Assembly (NCBI GenBank): GCA_902465325.1
Contig: CABQMV010000047.1
Location: 1 to 13,889, forward strand
Direction: 5' to 3'
Source: an uncultured Oscillospiraceae bacterium
Lineage (GTDB): Bacteria > Bacillota > Clostridia > UBA1212 > SIG427
Length of the DNA stretch: 13,889 nucleotides
Each line of letters opens with the position of its first letter. The first letter of the stretch is position 1. The notes under the pieces are model-generated. The model searched no databases. It was not told the DNA's origin and saw nothing but the letters and a program-made list of their open reading frames with translations. The position numbers were made by a program, and so were the translations under genes. Below are positions 6,909 through 13,225 of this stretch, piece by piece.

Positions 6909-9435
6909 TTTCGATTGCATTATCTGCCTTTAGGTTCAGTTTGTCAACCGCATCCTGGCGCATTTTGTACTTTAATATTTTACCGGCGGCATTCATGGGG
7001 AAGGAATCCACAAAGTCCACATATCTGGGGGTTTTGTGCTTTGCCATATGAGAGGCCACAAACTCTTTGATTTCTTCCTCGGTGGCGGTTTCGCCCTCCT
7101 TCAAAATGACACAGGCCATGATTTCCTCCCCGTACTGCTTATCGGGAACGCCGATTACCTGCACGTCCTTTACTTTGGGATGGGTATAAATAAAATCCTC
7201 AATTTCCTTAGGATAAATATTTTCACCGCCTCGGATAATCATATCCTTAATTCGCCCGGTAATTTTATAATACCCGTTTTCGTCTCTTCTGGCAAGGTCT
7301 CCGGTATGGAGCCATCCATTTTCATCAATGGTAGCTGCTGTCGCCTCGGGCATTTTGTAATATCCCTTCATAATGTTATAGCCCTTTGCGACAAACTCGC
7401 CGTCTACGTTGTCAGGAAGATCCTCTCCTGTCTCGGGATCTACAATTTTGCATTCTACACCGAACATGGCTGCGCCTACTGTGTTTACGCGGGCTTCCAG
7501 AGAGTCAGTGGTTTTGCTCATGGTGCAGCCCGGAGACGCCTCTGTCTGTCCATATGTAATGCAGATTTCACTCATATGCATTTTTTCTACCACTTCTCTC
7601 ATTACCTTAATGGGACAGGGACTTCCCGCCATGATTCCAGTACGCATATGGCTGAAATCTGTTTTGGGGAAATCTTCATGGCCAAGCATAGCAATAAACA
7701 TAGTAGGGACGCCATGGAAAGCCGTAATCTGTTCTCTGTTGATACAATCCAGCCCCTTTCTGGGAGAAAAGGCGGGGATTGGACACATGGTGGTTCCGTG
7801 GGTCATAGAGGCAGTCATAGCCAGCACCATGCCAAAGCAGTGAAACATGGGAACCTGGATCATCATTTTGTCTGCGGTAGAGAGATCCATGCAGTCTCCA
7901 ATGGCCTTCCCGTTATTCACCACATTATAGTGGGTCAGCATAACGCCCTTGGGAAAACCGGTGGTGCCGGAGGTGTACTGCATATTGCATACATCGTCCT
8001 TATGGATGGCTGAGGCGCGGAGCTGTACTTCCGCCTGGGCAACCTTTTCGGACAGGGCCATAGCCTCTTCCCAGGTATAGCAGCCCGGCTGTGAGGATTC
8101 GCAGGTTATAATGTTTCGCAGAAAAGGAAGCTTCTTTAAATAGAGGGGCTTTCCTTTTTCCGCCGTTTCCAGCTCGGGACAGAGTTCTTTCATAATGCCA
8201 ACGTAGTCGGAATCTTTATAGCCGTCTATCATGACCAGGGTATGGGTATCCGACTGCCTGAGCAAATATTCCGCTTCGTGTATTTTATAGGCAGTATTGA
8301 CCGTAACCAGCACGGCCCCTATTTTCGTAGTGGCCCAGAATGTAATATACCATTGGGGGACATTGGTGGCCCAGATGGCTACATGGTCGCCGGCCTTGAC
8401 GCCCAGAGCGATCAGAGCTCTGGCAAAGGTGTCCACATCATCTCTGAACTGGCTGTAGGTACGGGTATAGTCCAGCGTGGTATAGCGGAAAGCGTACTGG
8501 TCAGGGAATTCATCTACCATTCTGTCCAGCACCTGAGGAAAGGTGAGGTCAATTAAATGCTCCTTGGGCCATACATATTTCCCTGTATGAGCATGGTTAT
8601 CCTGCAGCCTTCCTACATGATCTGCCGCACCGATATACTGGCTCATATAATTGGCATAGTGGGGGAATACAATTCCGGCGTCGCTGAGCTCGGGATTGTA
8701 GGCGCGCACCCACTCTAGAGAGATATAGCCTTCGTAATTTATGGAGCGCAGTGCCAGCATAATGGCAGGAATCGGAAGGTCTCCTTCGCCCATCAGCTTA
8801 TAGGTTACCCGGCCGTTTTCCATTACAGAATCCTTGATATGGGTATATTTTATATAGGCGCCCAGATTCTGAAGGGTTGTTTCCGGACTTTCGTTCATAA
8901 ACCGGTAGGGGTGGTGGATATCCCAGAGGGCGGCCACATTGTCGCTTGAAATCCGGTCCAGAAGATTTCTGAGACGGCTGGTATCTGCATACACACCGTT
9001 GGTTTCTACTAACAGTGTTACCTTCTTTTCTTCTGCATAGGGAATCAGACGGTGAAGTGTATGTAAAATCAGCTCATCGTCCACCTCTCCCTCCGGTGCG
9101 GCGTGCTCGTCGGCCAGTACTCTGATATAGGGAGTTCCCAGTCGGGCGGCCAGATCAATGTAGCTTCTGAGCTCCTGTACAGCGGATTCCGTCCGGTCGG
9201 CATATTTCAATGTACAGCCAGAGGACAGACAAGGGATCTCCAAGTGTCTTTTTTTCAGATGCGCAATGGTTTTGTCAATGTTTTCGGGACAGAAGGGCTT
9301 TGCCTTCACTGAAAAGATCTGATCGCCCAGACCTCTCATTTCAATTCCCTGAAAACTAAAGTCCTTAGCGGTGGAGTAGATGTCGCTCCAACCAAAGTCG
9401 GGACAGCCCAGTGTAGAAAATGCTAATTTCATCAT
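6901..9435 (-). CDS. Fusion of a sugar-isomerase-like TIM barrel with an acyl-CoA synthetase
   Basis: This is one uninterrupted 844-residue frame. Residues about 1-270 are an AP-endonuclease-2/xylose-isomerase-like TIM barrel (family of IolE, hydroxypyruvate isomerase and sugar-phosphate epimerases). It starts FSTLGCP and keeps likely metal ligands Glu144 (VETNG), Asp172 (LWDIHH), His199 (THIKD) and Glu241 (SLEW). Residues about 285-835 are a full ANL-family acyl-CoA synthetase: P-loop YTSGTTGFPKG (487-497), TYGQTE (627-632), GWLHTGDLA (707-715), GRIKDMIIRGGENIYP (727-742) and catalytic Lys819 in AAGKILK. The second part should form acyl-AMP and then acyl-CoA; closest in look to medium-chain/FadD-type ligases, substrate unknown. 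Two ATGs stand in tandem (9433-9435 and 9430-9432), with AAGGAG at 9443-9448. It is the first gene behind the T-box. Both halves look active, so I read a genuine bifunctional protein, not a decayed gene. Confidence 0.88.
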   Translation of the reverse strand: MMKLAFSTLGCPDFGWSDIYSTAKDFSFQGIEMRGLGDQIFSVKAKPFCPENIDKTIAHLKKRHLEIPCLSSGCTLKYADRTESAVQELRSYIDLAARLGTPYIRVLADEHAAPEGEVDDELILHTLHRLIPYAEEKKVTLLVETNGVYADTSRLRNLLDRISSDNVAALWDIHHPYRFMNESPETTLQNLGAYIKYTHIKDSVMENGRVTYKLMGEGDLPIPAIMLALRSINYEGYISLEWVRAYNPELSDAGIVFPHYANYMSQYIGAADHVGRLQDNHAHTGKYVWPKEHLIDLTFPQVLDRMVDEFPDQYAFRYTTLDYTRTYSQFRDDVDTFARALIALGVKAGDHVAIWATNVPQWYITFWATTKIGAVLVTVNTAYKIHEAEYLLRQSDTHTLVMIDGYKDSDYVGIMKELCPELETAEKGKPLYLKKLPFLRNIITCESSQPGCYTWEEAMALSEKVAQAEVQLRASAIHKDDVCNMQYTSGTTGFPKGVMLTHYNVVNNGKAIGDCMDLSTADKMMIQVPMFHCFGMVLAMTASMTHGTTMCPIPAFSPRKGLDCINREQITAFHGVPTMFIAMLGHEDFPKTDFSHMRTGIMAGSPCPIKVMREVVEKMHMSEICITYGQTEASPGCTMSKTTDSLEARVNTVGAAMFGVECKIVDPETGEDLPDNVDGEFVAKGYNIMKGYYKMPEATAATIDENGWLHTGDLARRDENGYYKITGRIKDMIIRGGENIYPKEIEDFIYTHPKVKDVQVIGVPDKQYGEEIMACVILKEGETATEEEIKEFVASHMAKHKTPRYVDFVDSFPMNAAGKILKYKMRQDAVDKLNLKADNAIETA

Positions 9436-9440
9436 TTAAT

Positions 9441-9469
9441 CTCTCCTTCTTGTAAAATGTCTCGGAGAG
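9441..9469 (-). promoter_or_regulatory. Possible hairpin covering the ribosome binding site of the fusion gene
   Basis: Just after the T-box terminator, the - strand RNA carries CUCUCC (9469-9464), which can pair with GGAGAG (9446-9441), with a 17-nt loop. GGAGAG overlaps the Shine-Dalgarno sequence (9443-9448) of the 9435 start. The stem is only 6 bp, so this is a suggestion and not a demonstrated control element. Confidence 0.35.
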
Positions 9470-9480
9470 TCGGGTATAAT

Positions 9481-9523
9481 AAAAGACACCTTCGTCTCCG
9501 GCTTGTGCAAGAGACGAAAGTGT
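9481..9523 (-). terminator. Conditional terminator of the T-box leader
   Basis: In the - strand RNA, 9523-9511 pairs with 9498-9486 in a 13-bp stem (one G-U pair) with a 12-nt loop. UUUU follows at 9484-9481. The 5' arm contains the CGUCUC segment, which in T-boxes pairs instead with the T-box sequence to form the antiterminator. This is the expected on/off switch. Confidence 0.88.
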
Positions 9524-9763
9524 TAAACTTCCGCGGTACCACTCTTATTGGTATAAATACCCACTTTACGGCATCCTATAATGCCCTTCCTGAATAACGG
9601 GGGAATTCCGTCCGCACTTACTTGCCTGTAAAAGCTTTCTGTAGCGGCAGCTCCGGGGTGAGTCTCGAACCGTTCTCAACATTGCCTCGCACCCTGCGGC
9701 AACTCTCTGAAGTCGGGGACACGGTTCTTGTTCCCTTTCAACGCCTTTGCATTTTCAATTACA
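9481..9763 (-). promoter_or_regulatory. T-box riboswitch leader, probably tRNA-Leu (CUC) type
   Basis: The highly conserved T-box GAGUGGUACCGCGG is read on the - strand at 9544-9531, followed by the terminator at 9523-9481. Stem I runs from about 9745 to 9646. Its base pairs GGC and GGG (9745-9733) with CCC and GCC, with a UGA/GGAG kink-turn-like motif. The middle helix GAACCGU pairs with ACGGUUC. AGAGAG is followed by a distal hairpin (UUGCC/GGCAA) whose loop contains GGGUG. The specifier loop on the 3' side reads GAGACUCA, and the codon followed by a purine is CUC (9662-9660), i.e. Leu. The UGGU bulge pairs with a tRNA ending ACCA (A73), as in tRNA-Leu and unlike tRNA-Ser (G73). Alternative readings ACU (Thr) or UCA (Ser) fit less well. 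Uncharged tRNA should favour antitermination. Stem III is at 9561-9550. Confidence 0.9.
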
Positions 9764-9769
9764 AGCGAC

Positions 9770-9798
9770 ATAATACCAAAAGAAAAATCGGTTGTCAA
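9770..9798 (-). promoter_or_regulatory. Sigma-A promoter of the T-box operon
   Basis: Read on the - strand: TTGACA (9798-9793), a 17-nt spacer, then TATTAT (9775-9770). This is a near-perfect vegetative promoter. The expected transcription start is near 9763, about 18 nt before the first helix of the leader. It begins only 3 bp after the glmM stop codon. The -35 box is the centre of the palindrome GGTTGACAACC (9800-9790), which with the following T-rich spacer could also be a weak terminator for glmM. Confidence 0.85.
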
Positions 9799-9801
9799 CC
9801 C

Positions 9802-11157
9802 TTAAACAAAACCTAAATTTTCTTTAATGGCAGCAGCTACCTGCTCTGCTTGCGCTCTTATGACTGTTTCATCACTGCCTTCTGCCATAACCCGGATAAG
9901 AGGTTCCGTTCCCGAGGGCCGCACAACAATGCGTCCTTCCTTTCCCACCGCTTTTTTGGCGGCCTCTATAGCGTCTTTGACTGCTTTATTGGTAAAGAAA
10001 TGCAGCTTCCCTTCAGGAGAGACAGCCAGATTAATCATAACCTGAGGGTACTGCTTCATAATCTGAGAAAGCTCTGAAAGCTTCTGCCCAGTACGGCGCA
10101 TAAGGGAAAGCAGCTGGATAGCGGTGAGCTGTCCGTCTCCTGTTGTGGCAAAATCTCTGAAAATAATATGTCCGGACTGCTCTCCTCCAAAGTCGTATTC
10201 CTCCAGCAGCATTTCCTCCAGCACATACCGGTCGCCCACCTTTGTGGCAATAAATCGAAGTCCGTTTTCTTCACAGAATTTTCCAAACCCAAAATTGGTC
10301 ATGACGGTCCCTACCACCGTGTTCTTATTGAGCTTTCCCCGCTGGCTCAGATCCTTTGCACAGATAGCCATAATTCTGTCCCCGTCTATCAGCTCTCCGT
10401 GCTCGTCTACGCAGAGACACCGGTCGGCATCCCCGTCAAAGGCGATACCGGCATCGTAACTGCCCTGCCGGACAAAGGCTGCCAGCTTCTCAATGTGAGT
10501 GGAGCCGCAGTTGACATTGATATTAGAGCCGTTTGGACTGCTGCAAAGAATCTGAGCCTCTGCGCCCAGTTCCTTGAAAAGCCTTTCCGCTGTAGCAGAG
10601 GCAGAGCCGTTGGCACAGTCTACTGCGACCTTTAATCCGTCCAGAGAAAATGCCACGGTACTCTTTAAATGGTCAATATAGTCTTTTACCGCAGAAGTAC
10701 CGTAGGAGATTTTGCCTACCGCATCTCCTATGTAGGTATCCTCCAGAGAGCGATGCCCCAGTACAATTTCCTCCATCCGGTCCTCCAGCACGTCGGGCAG
10801 CTTATAGCCGTCGCCGCTGAAAATTTTAATTCCGTTATACTCTGAAGGATTGTGAGAGGCTGAAATCATGACACCGGCATCTGCCTTGTATTTTCCCACC
10901 AGATAGGCTACGGCGGGAGTGGGCACGACACCCAAATGTACCACATCGGCTCCTACGGAGCAGAGGCCGGCCATTACCGCAGAGGCCAGCATATCAGAGG
11001 AGGTCCGGGTATCCATACCGATGACAAAAACCGGTCTTCTGCGGCTGTCTCCCGTTAACACCGCTGCCGCAGCCCTGCCGATATTCATAGCCATTTCACA
11101 GGAGAGGTCCGTATTGGCAATGCCTCTTACCCCGTCTGTGCCAAAAAGTCTGCCCAT
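9802..11157 (-). CDS. glmM: Phosphoglucosamine mutase GlmM
   Basis: The 451-residue length is typical for GlmM. It converts glucosamine-6-phosphate to glucosamine-1-phosphate in the cytoplasm, feeding UDP-GlcNAc and peptidoglycan. The N-terminus GRLFGTDGVRG is diagnostic. The phosphoserine Ser101 lies in ISASHNPSEYNG, the metal loop is DGDADR (241-246), the sugar-binding motif GGEQSGH is at 324-330, and the phosphate-binding motif RPSGTEP is at 413-419. It starts 4 nt after the stop of the upstream beta-helix acyltransferase gene. Its ribosome binding site (AAAGGA-type) lies in the last codons of that gene, so the two are cotranscribed. In many Firmicutes glmM pairs with cdaA-ybbR; that arrangement is absent here. 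The T-box promoter follows directly after the stop. Confidence 0.97.
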   Translation of the reverse strand: MGRLFGTDGVRGIANTDLSCEMAMNIGRAAAAVLTGDSRRRPVFVIGMDTRTSSDMLASAVMAGLCSVGADVVHLGVVPTPAVAYLVGKYKADAGVMISASHNPSEYNGIKIFSGDGYKLPDVLEDRMEEIVLGHRSLEDTYIGDAVGKISYGTSAVKDYIDHLKSTVAFSLDGLKVAVDCANGSASATAERLFKELGAEAQILCSSPNGSNINVNCGSTHIEKLAAFVRQGSYDAGIAFDGDADRCLCVDEHGELIDGDRIMAICAKDLSQRGKLNKNTVVGTVMTNFGFGKFCEENGLRFIATKVGDRYVLEEMLLEEYDFGGEQSGHIIFRDFATTGDGQLTAIQLLSLMRRTGQKLSELSQIMKQYPQVMINLAVSPEGKLHFFTNKAVKDAIEAAKKAVGKEGRIVVRPSGTEPLIRVMAEGSDETVIRAQAEQVAAAIKENLGFV

Positions 11158-11161
11158 ATCA

Positions 11162-11836
11162 TCAAATCCTTTCCTTTTTTCTTACAATCTTGTTTGTATC
11201 TTTATAAATGGATTCCTCCGGAACCACTCCTCGAACGCACAGACCGGGGTAGATGTTTGTATGTCGGCCTATAACTGTTCCGGGATTCAGCACCGTGTTG
11301 CAGCCTACCTCTGTATAGTCTCCTATCATGGCGCCGAATTTTTTCATATTGGAAACAATCTGTTCGCCGTTATCCTTTACGGTAATAAAGGTGCGGTCAC
11401 TTTTTACGTTGGAGGTAACGGCGCCCGCACCCAGATGGGCTTTATAGCCCAGAATAGAGTCGCCTACATAGTTAAAATGGGGTGTTTGTACCCGGTCAAA
11501 CAGAATGGCGTTTTTTATTTCTGTGGAATTGCCTACAACACAGTCTGCCCCAATCAATGCATTGCCCCTGATATAAGCACAGTGCCGGATTTCACTGCCG
11601 GGGCCGATGATAACAGTTTCTCCTATAAAAGCCGTAGGGGCGATGCGTGCCTTTTTCGAAATCCATACATGCTCTGACGGGCAGCTGTATTCGGTTTCGG
11701 GCAGCGTGTGTCCCAGCTGTAAAATAAAGTCTTTGATATGGGGCAATGCTTCCCAGGGGTATTCGTAGCTTGCCAGAAGACTGGCGGCCAGCGTTTTGTC
11801 CAGGTCAAACAGATCTTTACTTCTGATTTTGTTCAC
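11162..11836 (-). CDS. Left-handed beta-helix acyltransferase, GlmU C-terminal-domain-like
   Basis: The protein has 224 residues from the GTG at 11836. A short helical N-terminus (1-45) is followed by hexapeptide repeats from about 57 to 205. Compared by eye with the GlmU acetyltransferase domain, the active-site pattern is present: Arg90 (YIRG), Lys108 (EIKN), His120 and Tyr123 in PHFNYVGD, and Asn143 in GAGAVTSN. GlmU adds acetyl to glucosamine-1-phosphate, the product of GlmM encoded 4 nt downstream, so a stand-alone glucosamine-1-phosphate acetyltransferase is a reasonable inference; no nucleotidyltransferase domain is present. Relatives are often named UDP-GlcNAc pyrophosphorylase-like or nucleotidyltransferase-like. 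The open frame extends upstream to 11920, but the -10 box lies inside that extension and GAGGTGA (11847-11841) precedes the GTG by 4 nt, so the shorter start is preferred. Confidence 0.82.
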   Translation of the reverse strand: MNKIRSKDLFDLDKTLAASLLASYEYPWEALPHIKDFILQLGHTLPETEYSCPSEHVWISKKARIAPTAFIGETVIIGPGSEIRHCAYIRGNALIGADCVVGNSTEIKNAILFDRVQTPHFNYVGDSILGYKAHLGAGAVTSNVKSDRTFITVKDNGEQIVSNMKKFGAMIGDYTEVGCNTVLNPGTVIGRHTNIYPGLCVRGVVPEESIYKDTNKIVRKKERI

Positions 11837-11858
11837 AGTATCACCTCTTTCATGTAAT

Positions 11859-11886
11859 ATTATAACACAATGCTCAATAAAAACAA
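11859..11886 (-). promoter_or_regulatory. Promoter of the acyltransferase-glmM operon
   Basis: On the - strand, TGT directly before TATAAT (11864-11859) makes an extended -10 box. TTGTTT (11886-11881) at 16 nt spacing is a weak -35. The predicted start near 11852 gives a leader of about 15 nt before the GTG at 11836, just enough for the GAGGTGA site. Confidence 0.7.
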
Positions 11887-12008
11887 AACAAGTGACAAAT
11901 TTGATTCCTAATTTAGTCAAATAGCGACAAAAAACTTTGGGTTTCGTCTTGCTTCGATTCCGGCGGAATGTCCTCTCCTTTATTGTTATTTCTTTTTGCG
12001 GGCTCCTA

Positions 12009-12017
12009 TGGTATACT
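12009..12017 (+). promoter_or_regulatory. Possible extended -10 promoter of the glycerol-1-phosphate dehydrogenase gene
   Basis: TGG followed by TATACT (12012-12017) matches an extended -10 box. The -35 region is T-rich without a good hexamer at 16-18 nt. The transcript would begin near 12024, right at the GGAGG ribosome binding site, giving an unusually short leader. The only other signal seen in the divergent gap 11837-12037 is the - strand promoter. Confidence 0.4.
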
Positions 12018-12024
12018 TACCCAC

Positions 12025-12029
12025 GGAGG
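12025..12029 (+). promoter_or_regulatory. Ribosome binding site that decides the dehydrogenase start
   Basis: GGAGG lies 8 nt before the TTG at 12038. Other in-frame starts (TTG 11996, ATG 12008) have no Shine-Dalgarno sequence and lie at or before the putative -10 box, so 12038 is chosen. Confidence 0.7.
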
Positions 12030-12037
12030 CGATCAGC

Positions 12038-13225
12038 TTGGATTCTATACTGAACATGAAAGTCTGTGATATGACCGGCTATTCCTACCTGTGCAGCTGC
12101 GGCAGAAGACACAGTGTGGATATACAGAGAATTGCTGTAGGAAAAGGCGTTATTAAAGAACTTCCTGAAATTTTATCTGACTTCAGGGATAAGAAGATTA
12201 TACTGGTCAGTGATGCAAATACCTGGAAAATAGCCGGAGAGAGAGTCCTGCAGCTTTTGGAAGGAGGGGGTTATTCCCAGGTCAGTACAGTATTTTTAGA
12301 ATCAGAGGATTATCCTATCGTGGTGCCGGATGAAAGAGTGGTTGCCAGGCTGCTGTATGAAACGTCTAACGATACTTCTCTGCTACTGGCAGTGGGTTCC
12401 GGGACCATCAATGACGTTTGCAAAATTGTTTCTTATAAAATGGGGATTGCCTCTGCTACTGTAGGGACAGCGCCCTCCATGGATGGCTATGCATCCTCTA
12501 TGTCTCCTTTAATTGTCAATCATGCAAAGGTAACCTATCTGTCCCACTATCCCTATGCGATTGTCTGCGATTCGGAAATTATGGCTACTGCGCCGGATGT
12601 TATGTTCCGGGCGGGATTTGGGGATATTGTGGGGAAGTACACAGCGCTGGCTGATTGGCAGCTGACGGTGAAAATAAATGGGGAATACTATTGTGAGACC
12701 ACAGCCAAACTGGTGAGAAATGCAGTGGACCTGTGTGTACAGGAGGCGGAGGCTTATATGAAGCGGGTGCCGCAGGCCATTGACCGTATGAACGAGGCAC
12801 TTTTGCTTTCCGGTATTGCCATGGGCCTTGTGGGAATATCCAGGCCGGCTTCTGGCTGTGAGCACCATATGGCACATTTCTGGGAGCTGGACGCCTTGAA
12901 AAAGGGGACGGAACATCCCCTGCACGGAAATTCTGTGGGAGTAGGATCTATTGTGGCCTGCCGGGCATATCAATGGATGAAGCAGAGATATGCGGATCTT
13001 TGGGATATTTCGGTGCCGGAGCCGGAATATATGAAGGCGCTTTATAAAAAAGTAGGATCTACCCTTACGCCTCAAGAGCTGGGTGTGTCCAGAGAGGTTT
13101 TTCTCAGCTGTATGAACAATGCCTATCGGATACGGCCTCGGTATACGATTTTTAATTATGCAAAAAATGCCGGTATTTTACCGGAGCTAGCAAATCAATT
13201 GACAGAGGATTTTTACGGAAAATGA
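12038..13225 (+). CDS. egsA: sn-glycerol-1-phosphate dehydrogenase, AraM/EgsA family
   Basis: The 395-residue protein belongs to the iron-alcohol-dehydrogenase/dehydroquinate-synthase-like fold. It resembles B. subtilis AraM through VGSGTINDV (119-127), TAPSMDGYASS (144-154), AGFGDIVGKYTALADW (192-207), SRPASGCEHHMAH (268-280) and HPLHGNSVG (293-301). Expected metal ligands are Asp196, a His of the 276-280 cluster and His296. The family reduces dihydroxyacetone phosphate to sn-glycerol-1-phosphate with NAD(P)H. In bacteria its product can serve heptaprenylglyceryl phosphate or archaea-like lipids; the use here is unknown. The N-terminus has an extra CSCGRRH (19-25), which could bind a metal. 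The TTG start is chosen from the GGAGG site. Its stop overlaps the methyltransferase start (ATGA), so the two are translationally coupled. Confidence 0.87.
   Translation: MDSILNMKVCDMTGYSYLCSCGRRHSVDIQRIAVGKGVIKELPEILSDFRDKKIILVSDANTWKIAGERVLQLLEGGGYSQVSTVFLESEDYPIVVPDERVVARLLYETSNDTSLLLAVGSGTINDVCKIVSYKMGIASATVGTAPSMDGYASSMSPLIVNHAKVTYLSHYPYAIVCDSEIMATAPDVMFRAGFGDIVGKYTALADWQLTVKINGEYYCETTAKLVRNAVDLCVQEAEAYMKRVPQAIDRMNEALLLSGIAMGLVGISRPASGCEHHMAHFWELDALKKGTEHPLHGNSVGVGSIVACRAYQWMKQRYADLWDISVPEPEYMKALYKKVGSTLTPQELGVSREVFLSCMNNAYRIRPRYTIFNYAKNAGILPELANQLTEDFYGK

Noticed and set aside
7036..8013. Long open frame on the + strand (325 codons) opposite the acyl-CoA ligase
   Set aside because: It is antisense to a strongly conserved coding region (P-loop and other ANL motifs), has no family resemblance and no ribosome binding site. 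It is a by-product of the codon use of the real gene.
9622..9816. Short + strand open frame in the gap between glmM and the fusion gene
   Set aside because: It covers the reverse complement of T-box stem I and the promoter; the RNA structure on the - strand explains this stretch fully.
11837..11920. Longer N-terminus for the beta-helix acyltransferase
   Set aside because: The extra segment contains the TATAAT box and reads as a random hydrophobic sequence; GTG 11836 has its own ribosome binding site.
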